54,436 nucleotides of DNA, from the NCBI GenBank assembly GCA_001469005.2, contig LNZD02000093.1, positions 1 to 54,436 on the forward strand. Reading direction: 5' to 3'. Positions 1 through 10,087 of this stretch are shown piece after piece. The position numbers and the translations under genes were made by a program. Origin of the DNA: SAR324 cluster bacterium lautmerah10. Lineage in GTDB: Bacteria; SAR324; NAC60-12. Position 1 is the first letter of the stretch. Every line of letters starts with the position of its first letter. The notes beneath the pieces were generated by a model. That model searched no databases, was not told the DNA's origin, and was given only the letters and a program-made list of their open reading frames with translations.

Positions 1-939
1 TTTCAGAAGGGCGTGCGGTGTTGGTTTTTGTAGGATTCCTCGAAACAGCTTGAGCCATTCCTCTTCAGTCAGGCAGAGTTCGGGATTGATGGCCATGGTA
101 TTTCCCCGGCAGCGGGGGAAGCCACAAATTTCCAGGCCGCTGACCACTTTTTCCGCAAAATCAAGAAACCATTGGCGAGTCTGGGAAAGGCGTTCTGGAC
201 CGGGATCTTTAAAAATCAAAGCATTATCCTGGTCGGTAATCACCGTCTGTTCCCTGCGGCCTTCGCTGCCCATCCCCATCCAGGAAAATTCTGAGGGCGT
301 TCCGCCCCGGCCTTTCTTCTCCATTTCACCAAGCCCCAGTTCAATCAGTCTGCAGGTGATTTGGTCATGGATTTCAGTGATCAAACGGGTCAGGGACTCA
401 GCCTGGCCTTCCTCTTCGAAGATCTGTTCGATCAGCGGCATCATTTCTTTCCGGATTTCAGCCAGGGATTCCGCAGAATCTGCGGATTTGATGGAATGGA
501 TCAACGCTGCAGGATGACGTTGCTGTGCGGTCATCCAGTCCCATTCTGAAATGACGCCAACCGGGACATCCTTTTCGGTGATCACCAGGTGGCTGATGCC
601 TTTCTGGATCATCAGCATCAACGCCTCAAAAATGGATTCGCTTTTGCTGATGCAAATCACCGGGGAGCTCATGATTTCGGAAACCTGACAGTCGTCTTTT
701 TTTTTCAAAGCCAGGACTTTTTCCACCAGATCCGTGGAGGTGACGATCCCGATCATGCTTTGTTGAGCGATGACGACCAGTGAGCCAATCGAGGCTTCCG
801 ACATTTTTCTCGCGCAATCTGATGCGGTGGCTTCCGGACCAATGATTTGGATTGGCCCTTTGATCAGTTTGGCAACAGGATGGAAGAAGGGGAAACTTCC
901 TGAATTTTCAGGCATCATCGATTCGGGATTTTCACCCAT
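1..939 (-). CDS. CBS-domain / DUF294 putative nucleotidyltransferase (partial, runs off left edge)
   Basis: I translated this frame by hand from the minus strand; it stays open from an ATG at 939 to the window edge, giving 313 visible residues. Residues about 25-140 form a tandem CBS pair, which in this family binds adenine nucleotides (it includes GSLVVIAQQSMIGIVTSTD and SHLVITEKDVPVGVISEWD). A helical linker follows. Then comes the DUF294 nucleotidyltransferase-like core with MGMGSEGRREQ near residue 221 and DQDNA near 236; the GSEGR plus DxD pattern is the hallmark of GlnD-like transferases. An in-frame stop just upstream fixes the start at 939 or later. Proteins of this type often sit beside acetate or solute symporters and acs, as here, and are thought to be signalling proteins; the exact reaction is not known. 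The C-terminal DUF294_C part lies outside the window. Confidence 0.88.
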   Translation of the reverse strand, partial: MGENPESMMPENSGSFPFFHPVAKLIKGPIQIIGPEATASDCARKMSEASIGSLVVIAQQSMIGIVTSTDLVEKVLALKKKDDCQVSEIMSSPVICISKSESIFEALMLMIQKGISHLVITEKDVPVGVISEWDWMTAQQRHPAALIHSIKSADSAESLAEIRKEMMPLIEQIFEEEGQAESLTRLITEIHDQITCRLIELGLGEMEKKGRGGTPSEFSWMGMGSEGRREQTVITDQDNALIFKDPGPERLSQTRQWFLDFAEKVVSGLEICGFPRCRGNTMAINPELCLTEEEWLKLFRGILQKPTPHALLK

Positions 940-981
940 TTTGACTCATGTACTGGAGGATTCCTCCAAGTTTTGGGGATT

Positions 982-1170
982 TTAAGAACCTTCCGGGATT
1001 TCTTGCTTCCGGTCACGAAGATCCGAATCCTCTTCAATTTGGATTTTTTCAAAATCTGTCAGTTTTTCAAATTCCTGGCAGACCCTCAGCCATTTGAAAT
1101 GGATGGAATTCGAGACGATTTCCTCGTCCTGAATCTTGAATTCTTCCACCACCGGAGCCCATTCCAGCAA
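982..1170 (-). pseudogene. C-terminal fragment of the DUF294-associated conserved protein, out of frame with its N-terminal part
   Basis: This frame has only a TTG as possible start, and is open upstream of it to about 1228. The conserved run LLEWAPVVEEFKIQDEEIV followed by SNSIHFKWLRVCQEF looks like the C-terminal half of a protein usually encoded next to the DUF4212/symporter/DUF294 cluster, sometimes labelled esterase without good evidence. Its N-terminal half lies at 1208-1483 in a different frame. I infer that the two belong to one gene that has lost an internal segment. No separate ribosome binding site is visible for this piece. Confidence 0.5.
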
Positions 1171-1207
1171 TGCTGACCGGCTTCCGGAAAAGGTTTCTTT
1201 GGTATCA

Positions 1208-1483
1208 TCAATACCGGACCAAATCCATCAGGCAGGCAAAGAATATTCGGTCACGGGCCGTTTTCATTGAGGACGCGAAAAGCGGATCCTTGATCAGAGA
1301 AACATACCGCGTCCCTGCCCGGGCTTTGAGGTATCCATAAAGACTGACCTGCGCCACATAACTGGAGCGGCTCGAAACAAAAGAGCATAAGGATTCAAGC
1401 TCCTCGATCCGATTTTGCCGCCCGAAAAACTTTATCAGCGGAAGTACTGGTTTTAATAATCCTTTAAACACTTCTAGGTTCAT
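1208..1483 (-). CDS. N-terminal fragment of conserved DUF294-cluster protein (function unknown)
   Basis: The 91-residue product contains SSRSSYVAQVSLYGYLKARA and GTRYVSLIKDPLF. This is a recognisable pattern of a proteobacterial family, about 200-250 residues long, encoded beside VC_2705-type symporters. The frame then stops after CLMDLVRY, where homologues as I remember them continue for about 60 more residues before the WAP...EEF motif. That later motif is present downstream in another frame (982-1170). The gene is therefore probably truncated by a deletion plus frameshift near 1208-1233. It is divergent from the symporter pair and lies upstream of the DUF294 gene on the same strand. Its molecular role is unknown to me. 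Confidence 0.6.
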   Translation of the reverse strand: MNLEVFKGLLKPVLPLIKFFGRQNRIEELESLCSFVSSRSSYVAQVSLYGYLKARAGTRYVSLIKDPLFASSMKTARDRIFFACLMDLVRY

Positions 1484-1682
1484 TTAACAAAAAAAATGCA
1501 TGAAAACGGTTCAATTCGGATTAATTAACCTTTTTTTAATAAAAATTGTTGTAAAAAAAATCAACTGCTGATAATTCTAATTCAATTTTTAAATTAGCGG
1601 TGAGAATTTTCCGCTGAAATAAATCGATGGGAGGTTGTCATCGCGGCCTTGGTCCTGGGATACAGACCAGATGGGAGCGATC
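1484..1682. promoter_or_regulatory. AT-rich divergent intergenic region
   Basis: This is the divergent spacer between the leftward DUF294-partner gene and the rightward DUF4212/symporter pair. It is strongly A+T rich, with several poly-T/A runs and a TTAATTAA palindrome at 1521-1528. A small inverted repeat AGCGG...CCGCT lies near 1598-1614. Promoters for both directions must lie here, but I cannot name a convincing -35/-10 pair, and I see no CRP-like or sigma-54-like site. Confidence 0.35.
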
Positions 1683-1934
1683 ATGAGCGATCTTGAACAA
1701 CATTGGGCTGAAACACGCAGCCTGACCACATGGATTCTAATCGTGTGGTTCATCTTTTCTATGGGGATCTTTTTTTTCGCGGATTCCCTAAACTCAATGA
1801 CATTCTTTGGATGGCCCTTAGGCTTTTACATGGCCGCACAGGGTTCTCTTGTCATCTTTGTTGTCCTGATTGTGGTGTTAAACACCAAGCAGGAGAAGAT
1901 TGATGAAAAATATGGTGTAGCAGAAGACGAATAA
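1683..1934 (+). CDS. DUF4212 small subunit of sodium/solute symporter
   Basis: I start at the second ATG because GGGAG at 1672-1676 is well spaced from it, and family members begin a few residues before the first helix. The resulting 83-residue protein has two membrane helices: TTWILIVWFIFSMGIFFF, and one ending in QGSLVIFVVLIVVL. It ends with the charged tail KIDEKYGVAEDE. DUF4212 proteins are obligate small partners of VC_2705-type SSS symporters, and the gene is followed after 11 bases by that symporter. An earlier ATG at 1635 in the same frame would add 16 residues unlike the family. Confidence 0.88.
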   Translation: MSDLEQHWAETRSLTTWILIVWFIFSMGIFFFADSLNSMTFFGWPLGFYMAAQGSLVIFVVLIVVLNTKQEKIDEKYGVAEDE

Positions 1935-1945
1935 AGGAGAGAAGC

Positions 1946-3766
1946 ATGGAACAAGCAAAAAAGACCTTTATTGAAATGCTGCCCAAAATTTATGGAATGT
2001 ACACGGGTGGTTTCATTGCCTTCATCATTCTGATGGCGATTCTTGAACAAATGGGTTTAGGCGCAGACACGATTGGAATTCTGTTCATCGTGTTTACCGT
2101 GGTGGTTTATGCGGGAATCGGCTGGCTTTCGCGGACGATGCAGGTGGAAGCCTATTATGTGGCAGGACGTCAGGTCCCAGCCCTGTTTAACGGGATGGCG
2201 ACGGCAGCAGACTGGATGTCTGGAGCTTCTTTTGTCGCAATGGCCGGAGGGATTTATTTTGGCGGTCATGGATATCTCGCCTTTTTGGTGGGTTGGACCG
2301 GAGGCTATGTTTTGGTCGCTTCTCTGATGGCGCCTTACCTTCGCAAATTCGGGTGTTATACCGTTCCTGATTTTATTGGAACGCGATATGGAGGAAACCT
2401 CGCACGACTGCTTGGTGTGATTGTGTTGGTTGTGGCATCCTTCACCTACGTGACAGCACAGATCAATGCCACCGGAACGATTGCAGCCAGGGCCTTGCAG
2501 ATTCCTTTTGAAGTCGGGGTCTGGTTCGGATTATTCGGGATTTTGCTCTGCTCAATGCTCGGTGGGATGCGGGCTGTTACCTGGACACAGGTGGCGCAAT
2601 ACATCGTCCTGATCATCGCCTATCTTATCCCGGTTTTCTGGATGTCCAACAAACAGGGTTTTGGACTCATTCCTCAACTGGTTTATGGTGAAGCAGTCCA
2701 AAGGGTCACGGAACTGGAGCAGATACATCAGGTGGGGGTATTAAAACCCACCGAGAGCTTTGCCGGGTTGAAGGCATTGACAGTCCCGTTCGTTGAGGCT
2801 GGAACGGGCATGTCCTCCTGGAAATTCGTGACCCTTGCTTTCTGTATGATGGCCGGCACGGCATCCCTGCCGCACATTCTGATGCGTTACTTCACCACTC
2901 CTTCGGTGAAGAGTGCGAGACGGTCAGTGGCCTGGTCCTTGTTTTTCATTTTCCTGCTCTACTTCACCGCACCGGCACTGGCGACCTTTACCAAACTTCA
3001 GATCCTTGATCCAAATTTGGCAACAGGGATTATCGGTAAATCAATTGCCGAAGTGAATGCCATCGATTGGATCCAGAAATGGAGTGCGGTTAAGTTTCTG
3101 GCAATATCCGACAGCAACGGGGATGGAATTCTGCAGATCAATGAGTTCTTCATGCGCGGGGATATTGTGGTCCTGGCGACTCCGGAAATTGCAGGACTGC
3201 CTTATGTGATTTCAGGCCTCGTTGCGGCGGGTGGAATGGCAGCCGCAATGTCTACCGCTGACGGCTTGTTGCTGGCGATCGCCAATGCACTTTCCCATGA
3301 TCTTTATTACAAGATTATCGATCCAACCGCAGAAACTGCAAAAAGGTTGATTGCTGCACGTATCCTGCTGGTGGTGCTTGGGGCCGCAGGGGCTTTTGTT
3401 GCGAGTCTGAAATTGACCAGCATCCTGGGTGCGGTTGCGTGGGCGTTCGACTTTGCCATGTCGGGGTTGTTCTTTCCTCTGGTTCTCGGTGTTTGGTGGA
3501 AACGCGCAAACCGTCAGGGAGCCGTAGCAGGAATGCTTTTGGGATTCCTGTCAGGAACCTGGTATCTCTACATGGTACGCTGGGGAGGCATGGAACCCTG
3601 GCTGGGTATTGACCACCTCCGTTTTGGAATCATAGGGTGTGCCGTGAACCTCGTGACCATGATCGTGGTCAGCCTTGCCACCGAAGAACCTGATGAAGCG
3701 ACCCAGAAGATGGTTGATGAAGTCAGAATTCCGAAGGGTGAAACCGTTCTTGCGGCATCTCACTGA
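1946..3766 (+). CDS. VC_2705-type sodium:solute symporter (ActP/SSS family)
   Basis: The 606-residue polytopic protein belongs to the SSS family of sodium-coupled permeases that includes the acetate permease ActP. Near residue 65 the run SRTMQVEAYYVAGRQVP matches the family's conserved helix 2, and ADWMSGASFVAMAG follows. A long cytoplasmic or periplasmic loop contains DSNGDGILQINEF (residue 389 onward), which fits the EF-hand calcium loop spacing; then comes the conserved VVLATPEIAGLPYVISGL block. A good AGGAG-type site precedes the ATG. Pairing with DUF4212 and the downstream acs suggests acetate or another short carboxylate as substrate, but the substrate is inference. A GC-rich hairpin follows the gene. 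Confidence 0.9.
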   Translation: MEQAKKTFIEMLPKIYGMYTGGFIAFIILMAILEQMGLGADTIGILFIVFTVVVYAGIGWLSRTMQVEAYYVAGRQVPALFNGMATAADWMSGASFVAMAGGIYFGGHGYLAFLVGWTGGYVLVASLMAPYLRKFGCYTVPDFIGTRYGGNLARLLGVIVLVVASFTYVTAQINATGTIAARALQIPFEVGVWFGLFGILLCSMLGGMRAVTWTQVAQYIVLIIAYLIPVFWMSNKQGFGLIPQLVYGEAVQRVTELEQIHQVGVLKPTESFAGLKALTVPFVEAGTGMSSWKFVTLAFCMMAGTASLPHILMRYFTTPSVKSARRSVAWSLFFIFLLYFTAPALATFTKLQILDPNLATGIIGKSIAEVNAIDWIQKWSAVKFLAISDSNGDGILQINEFFMRGDIVVLATPEIAGLPYVISGLVAAGGMAAAMSTADGLLLAIANALSHDLYYKIIDPTAETAKRLIAARILLVVLGAAGAFVASLKLTSILGAVAWAFDFAMSGLFFPLVLGVWWKRANRQGAVAGMLLGFLSGTWYLYMVRWGGMEPWLGIDHLRFGIIGCAVNLVTMIVVSLATEEPDEATQKMVDEVRIPKGETVLAASH

Positions 3767-3783
3767 TCCTGTAAACTAGTTTC

Positions 3784-3807
3784 TTCCCGGGGTTCCTGCC
3801 CCGGGAA
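3784..3807 (+). terminator. GC-rich hairpin after the symporter
   Basis: A perfect 9-bp stem (TTCCCGGGG / CCCCGGGAA) with a 6-base loop lies 17 bases past the symporter stop. Only a short T run (ctttaa) follows. It could be a weak terminator or an mRNA-stabilising hairpin. Confidence 0.5.
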
Positions 3808-3836
3808 ATCTTTAACTCCTTGATAAAGTAGTCTCG

Positions 3837-4196
3837 ATGGACCCTGTGCCGGAAGTTTTTCCGCTTTGGGTCATTGCCCTGGATTATATCTCCGGGGTAG
3901 TGATGTGGACATTGATCGGAAGAACGGCGATGGGGTTTTTTCTTCCGGAAGATTCGTCCTTTTTCTTCATGCGTTTTTTTGTCCGTTCCACCAATCCATT
4001 ACTTCGTTTTTTTGCTCCAGTTACCCCGGGCTTTCTCTTGCCTGCTCTGGTTCCGCTTTATGTCGCCTGGTTTTTTTACATGCTGCGGTTTTACCTGATG
4101 CCCTGGCTGCTGGGTTACACGGTGATGGGGATGCTATCATTTCCACTGGAGAGCGAAATTGCAGGGTTGATATACCGAATCCTGTCCCCTCAGTGA
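3837..4196 (+). CDS. Small YggT-like integral membrane protein
   Basis: The 119-residue product is very hydrophobic, with about three membrane segments (around residues 10-32, 65-85 and 90-110) and a central loop FVRSTNPLLRFFAPVTPG. The pattern of N-P-L-x-R-x-x-x-P-x-x-P followed by an AW-containing helix resembles YggT-family repeats, which are small membrane proteins of unclear role. No strong ribosome binding site precedes the ATG. Its position between the symporter and acs suggests a link to that module, but nothing in the sequence shows a function. The YggT assignment is tentative. Confidence 0.6.
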   Translation: MDPVPEVFPLWVIALDYISGVVMWTLIGRTAMGFFLPEDSSFFFMRFFVRSTNPLLRFFAPVTPGFLLPALVPLYVAWFFYMLRFYLMPWLLGYTVMGMLSFPLESEIAGLIYRILSPQ

Positions 4197-4333
4197 ATCC
4201 TGTTCCAGGAGCAGATTTAATTAAGTTTTCCTGCCAAACTTCATGTTCTTTGGTTTTCCGAGAGACAATCCTTTCAAATTTTGATAATTTTGAGGGTCTT
4301 CAATTAGACCGATTTTTATTGACGGAGTGAATC

Positions 4334-6259
<1,926 letters not shown>

Positions 6260-6279
6260 TCCGGCTTTTTTATACAGTC

Positions 6280-6314
6280 ATCATGCAGTTGGCTCATGAT
6301 TCCAACTGCATGAT
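6280..6314. terminator. 13-bp perfect inverted repeat after acs
   Basis: ATCATGCAGTTGG at 6280-6292 is exactly complementary to 6302-6314, with a 9-base loop. It begins 21 bases after the acs stop. There is a T run before the stem (cttttttata) but none right after it on the plus strand, so intrinsic termination is uncertain. An operator or RNA-stability role is also possible. Confidence 0.45.
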
Positions 6315-6417
6315 CGGTCTTGCATTCCCTCTCTTTTCCTTCACACTATTTGGATTGTTTTAGTCCATCCTTTTCAGGTTCATGAAATATGGACCTTTCT
6401 TACTCATCAAGGTTTTC

Positions 6418-7176
6418 ATGGAAATTAAAGATAAAGTAATTGTCATCACCGGAGCAGCCCAAGGGCTTGGAAAGAATTTTGCCCTCGATCTCGCAAATCG
6501 CGGAGCCAAACTGGCTCTTGCGGATATCAATCAGGAATTGCTGGAAGAGGTCCGAAAAACCTGCGAACAAGCTGGAACCGAAGCCAGAGCTTATGATCTG
6601 AATGTGGCTGAAGAAAAAGCCGTTGAGGGTTTTTTCGATCAGGCGGTTTCGGATTTTGGAACGGTCGATGTTCTGATCAACAATGCAGGCATCACCCGAG
6701 ATGGCTTGATTGCCCGAAGCAAGGACGGAGAAATCAAAAAAATGTCCCTGGCCAACTGGCAGGCTGTGATCGATGTCAATCTCACCGGGTCCTTCCTCTG
6801 CGGCAGGGAATTTTTTGTGAAACTCCTGGAACAGAAAAAGCCCGGGGTCTGTATCAACATTTCGTCACTTTCCCGTTCTGGCAATATGGGTCAGAGCAAT
6901 TATACCGCGACCAAGGCAGGGGTTGCGGAAATGACCGTTACCTGGGCTAAGGAGATGGCTCGTCATGGTATCCGGGTCGCGGCGATTGCACCGGGTTACA
7001 TCAACACGGAAATGACTTCGGCCATACGAGAGGATGTCAAACAGAAGATCATCGATCAGATTCCGCTGAAACGGATGGGCGAACCCAATGAAATCAGTCA
7101 TTCCGTGTTCTATATCCTGGAAAATGATTATTTTACCGGAAGGGTGATAGAATGTGACGGAGGGTTTAGGATCTAA
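6418..7176 (+). CDS. Short-chain dehydrogenase/reductase, probable 3-ketoacyl/acetoacetyl-CoA reductase (PhaB/FabG-like)
   Basis: I start at 6418, where AAGG precedes the ATG and the protein opens MEIKDKVIVITGA, as SDR enzymes do; an in-frame ATG at 6382 would add 12 unlikely residues. The 252-residue protein has the dinucleotide motif TGAAQGLG, NNAG, and the catalytic Ser-Tyr-Lys set (ISSLSRSG ... SNYTATKAG). It ends with ECDGGFRI. Aspartate in ALADINQ at the end of the second strand usually favours NAD(H) over NADP(H). It lies 20 bases ahead of phaC, so a role in making 3-hydroxyacyl-CoA monomers is likely but inferred; another SDR activity cannot be excluded. Confidence 0.85.
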   Translation: MEIKDKVIVITGAAQGLGKNFALDLANRGAKLALADINQELLEEVRKTCEQAGTEARAYDLNVAEEKAVEGFFDQAVSDFGTVDVLINNAGITRDGLIARSKDGEIKKMSLANWQAVIDVNLTGSFLCGREFFVKLLEQKKPGVCINISSLSRSGNMGQSNYTATKAGVAEMTVTWAKEMARHGIRVAAIAPGYINTEMTSAIREDVKQKIIDQIPLKRMGEPNEISHSVFYILENDYFTGRVIECDGGFRI

Positions 7177-7196
7177 TTTATTTCATCGGAGGGCAC

Positions 7197-8921
7197 ATGA
7201 ACAAAGAAAAGGACAACCCACAACAACAAATGCAGGACTTGTTCTCGCAGATGGTTTCCCAAACCAGCGGTATGTTCTCTCCGATGGATCCTCTGGGGGC
7301 GATGAAACCCCTTCAGCAGGTTGCTGAAGCCTGGACCAAAAATCCCCAGCAGTTTGCCGACGCAATGCAGGACTGGACTCAACAGATCGGGGATATGAAT
7401 ACCCGGATCTGGCAGGATTTTCTGGATCGTCAAAAGGAAAATGATTCTAAGGAAAATCAGTCGGCCGAACTTGCGGACCTTCCCTACTTCACCTGGATTC
7501 GCGAGTATTACAAAACCTATACGAACTGGATGGAGCAGCAAATTCGGGATACCAGTGGTGTTTCAGAAAAAATCAAAGAGGATGCGAGTTTTTGGTCCAA
7601 GCAGATGCTGAGTGCTCTCTCTCCCAACAATTACTTTTGGACCAATCCTGAGGCCATTAATGCTTTTATCGAAAGCAAGGGAGAAACTCTGCGTCATGGT
7701 TTACAAAATTGGCTGAATGATCAAATGCGGGATGGACTTCCGGAGATGGTCGACAAAACCCAGTTTCAGGTGGGAGGAAACCTGGCCAATACACCTGGAA
7801 AGGTCATTTTTCGCAATGAACTGATTGAACTGATTCAATATGAGCCAATGACCAAGGAAGTTCATGAAATTCCCATCGTGATCACCCCGCCCTGGATCAA
7901 CAAATTTTACATCCTCGATTTGAAACCCAAAAAAAGTTTCGTCCTGAATCTCATATCACAGGGTTACACGGTTTTTGTCATCAGTTGGAAAAACCCGACG
8001 AAGGAAATGCGTAATACCTCGATGGATGATTATCTCTCTTTGGGCCCTTTGAAAGCGATCGAAGTTGCAAAAGCCATTACCAAATCGAAACAGGTTCATG
8101 CGGTGGGTTACTGTATCGGAGGAACCCTGTTGGCTTCAGCAATGGCATCGCTCAACCATCCGGACAATCCACAAAATGGAAATGTCAAAGATTGGACCCT
8201 GTTGACCACCCTGGTGGAATTTGAGAGACCCGGTGAATTGGGGAGTTTTATCACTGAGGAATCACTGGAATATCTGGAGGAACAGATGTCCAAGCAAGGG
8301 TACCTTGAGGGATCCCAGATGGGCAACACCATGCGCATGCTAAGGCCGGATGGATTGATCTGGCATTATTTTGTCAATAATTACCTGTTCGGGAAACAGC
8401 CCCCTCCAGTCGACCTTCTTTTCTGGAATGATGACGCCACAAGGATGCCTGAGAAAATGCATTCCTTCTATCTGCGAGAATATTATCTCAAAAACCGGCT
8501 ATGCAAACCCGATGAACTGGAACTTGGAGGGTATCCCATCGACCTGGGCCGAATCACCCAACCGCTTTATTGCGTTTCCGCGGAAGAGGATCATATCACC
8601 CCCTGGACTCAGGTTTTCCGGATCAATGCCTTGGTCAAGGGGAAGGTTCGTTTTGTTCTATCCACCTCGGGTCATATTGCTGCGGTTGTGAATCCGCCTG
8701 TGGACCCACCTAAGCGTAGTTTCTGGGCAAGTGATTCCAATCAGTCTCAAGAACCGGAAGCCTGGAAGGCAGGAATTGAAAAGAAAGATGGAACCTGGTG
8801 GCCTGACTGGACGAACTGGCTGGATGAAAGATGTGGAAAAATGATCGCTCCTCCAACAATGGGAAGCAAAAAATACAAACCCCTGGCAGATGCACCTGGG
8901 ACTTATGTGATGGAGTCCTAA
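7197..8921 (+). CDS. phaC: Class I poly(3-hydroxyalkanoate) synthase
   Basis: The 574-residue protein polymerises 3-hydroxyacyl-CoA into polyester on granules. The lipase-like box GYCIGG carries the catalytic cysteine near residue 306. The partner aspartate is in EEDHITPW (near 465) and the histidine in SGHIAAVVNPP (near 493). The N-terminal 170 residues are the variable helical domain (YFTWIREYYKTYTNWMEQ). The length suits class I (single-subunit) synthases rather than class III/IV. GGAGG precedes the ATG at ideal spacing. phaA and phasin genes are not in the window. Confidence 0.95.
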   Translation: MNKEKDNPQQQMQDLFSQMVSQTSGMFSPMDPLGAMKPLQQVAEAWTKNPQQFADAMQDWTQQIGDMNTRIWQDFLDRQKENDSKENQSAELADLPYFTWIREYYKTYTNWMEQQIRDTSGVSEKIKEDASFWSKQMLSALSPNNYFWTNPEAINAFIESKGETLRHGLQNWLNDQMRDGLPEMVDKTQFQVGGNLANTPGKVIFRNELIELIQYEPMTKEVHEIPIVITPPWINKFYILDLKPKKSFVLNLISQGYTVFVISWKNPTKEMRNTSMDDYLSLGPLKAIEVAKAITKSKQVHAVGYCIGGTLLASAMASLNHPDNPQNGNVKDWTLLTTLVEFERPGELGSFITEESLEYLEEQMSKQGYLEGSQMGNTMRMLRPDGLIWHYFVNNYLFGKQPPPVDLLFWNDDATRMPEKMHSFYLREYYLKNRLCKPDELELGGYPIDLGRITQPLYCVSAEEDHITPWTQVFRINALVKGKVRFVLSTSGHIAAVVNPPVDPPKRSFWASDSNQSQEPEAWKAGIEKKDGTWWPDWTNWLDERCGKMIAPPTMGSKKYKPLADAPGTYVMES

Positions 8922-9017
8922 ATCTTTTCAAAAGCTGGGGGGCTATAAAAACTTTCCGAAGAAAGTACCTACAAAAAAAAGTTTGATAACCGACAAGCTC
9001 TGATTTTTGTTAAATTT

Positions 9018-9269
9018 CTAAGAGCCTGATCGGAATTGCTTTGGGAATGCTTGTCTTTCCTGAAGTTCCTCGCGGACCAAATCCTGGACCATGGGCCGGA
9101 GCAGTCCCCAAATCTCCCTTCCTAGTTCAGTCAGTAGGTACCCCTTCCCAAGGCATTGGGAACAGTTTTTCTGAAGCCTGGATTGAAGGCTCCCATATTC
9201 ATTATAGCCTGCCTCAAATCCAGAACCTTTGCATAGCGTGCAGGGAGTTTTTAAATCGGTGATGAGCAA
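9018..9269 (-). CDS. Small CxxC zinc-ribbon-like protein
   Basis: The 83-residue product, from a TTG start, has two cysteine pairs with the DnaJ-like pattern CTLCKGSG and CSQCLGKG. A helix with TELGREIWGLLRPM follows. The spacing suggests one bound zinc. Similar short proteins occur in several bacteria without a settled function; I do not recognise this one. It is divergent from dcd and stands alone on its strand. Confidence 0.6.
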   Translation of the reverse strand: MLITDLKTPCTLCKGSGFEAGYNEYGSLQSRLQKNCSQCLGKGYLLTELGREIWGLLRPMVQDLVREELQERQAFPKQFRSGS

Positions 9270-9377
9270 GGTGAATCTCTAAGTTCTGGATGCTGACAGG
9301 GGAAAGTGTTATTCATTAGTCGCGTTGAGATTTTTTTCATGCGATTTTAAAGCCAATACTGAATTTATTGAGTCAAG

Positions 9378-9902
9378 ATGATCATTCCAGATGTTGAATT
9401 GAAGAAACTGGTCGAACAGGGGTATCTTCCAGAGGGTTTGAACATTGGTCCTTCCAGTGTTGACCTGACCCTGGCAGATTCCTTCAGCTGGCCGGCTCCA
9501 AAACAGGACCAAATTGTTCTGGGAGAAGCGGTCCATCATGAAGAACTCAAGACATCACGTTATGTCCTGGAACCGAATCATTTTGTTTTGGCCAGCACTG
9601 CCGAATTGATTCGAGTTCCTGTTAATATGGCAGCCTATGTGGAAGGACGGTCCAGCATCGGAAGGCTGGGATTGCAAATCCAAAATGCGGGTTTTATCGA
9701 TGCGGGCTTCCATGGACAGATTACACTGGAGCTTGAAAATCAATCATCTTTCCCGATTGTGCTCCAGTCGGGCGTAAGAATTTGTCAAATCGTTTTCGTC
9801 CAGATGACCACCGATGCGGAAAAACCCTATTGCGGAAAATATAACGGCCAGACCGGAGCCACTCCCAGTCGGCTCGAGGTTGACCCTGAATTTAATCAGT
9901 AA
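9378..9902 (+). CDS. dcd: dCTP deaminase
   Basis: The 174-residue protein converts dCTP to dUTP for thymidylate synthesis. It has the trimeric dUTPase-like fold signature: PSSVDLTLAD near the N-terminus, and then GRSSIGRLGLQIQNAGF followed by DAGFHGQITLELEN, which carries the catalytic glutamate. The C-terminus is short compared with E. coli Dcd (193 residues) but all core motifs are present. Together with dut at 49507 the window encodes both steps from dCTP to dUMP. A bifunctional dCTP deaminase/dUTPase is less likely because a separate Dut exists. Confidence 0.9.
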   Translation: MIIPDVELKKLVEQGYLPEGLNIGPSSVDLTLADSFSWPAPKQDQIVLGEAVHHEELKTSRYVLEPNHFVLASTAELIRVPVNMAAYVEGRSSIGRLGLQIQNAGFIDAGFHGQITLELENQSSFPIVLQSGVRICQIVFVQMTTDAEKPYCGKYNGQTGATPSRLEVDPEFNQ

Positions 9903-10024
9903 TGTTGATTTAAAAATTTAAAACTCAAAAAGGTGATTGACTTCATTCGGTTCAAAATCAATTTGCGGTCTGATCTTTGCTGAACCTTTTGATAATGGCT
10001 TTGTATTCGCATTTTTAGGAAGAA

Positions 10025-10075
10025 ATGTTTAAAATAAGTGTTTTACTAAGTAATTTCGTTTTCACGTTATTTTGA
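10025..10075 (+). CDS. Possible 16-codon leader ORF upstream of leuA
   Basis: An ATG with AGGA four bases upstream opens a 16-codon frame (MFKISVLLSNFVFTLF). It contains the tandem leucine codons TTA-CTA plus one more TTA. It stops 12 bases before the leuA ATG. Leucine-rich leader peptides regulate leu operons in enterobacteria. Here there is no room for a terminator between the two frames, so any control would be translational coupling. It may also be a chance ORF. Confidence 0.3.
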   Translation: MFKISVLLSNFVFTLF

Positions 10076-10087
10076 GGCAAGAGAAAA

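Noticed and set aside
50-517. Plus-strand ORF opposite the DUF294 gene
   Set aside because: The minus strand carries clear CBS and GSEGR motifs; this frame is a shadow.
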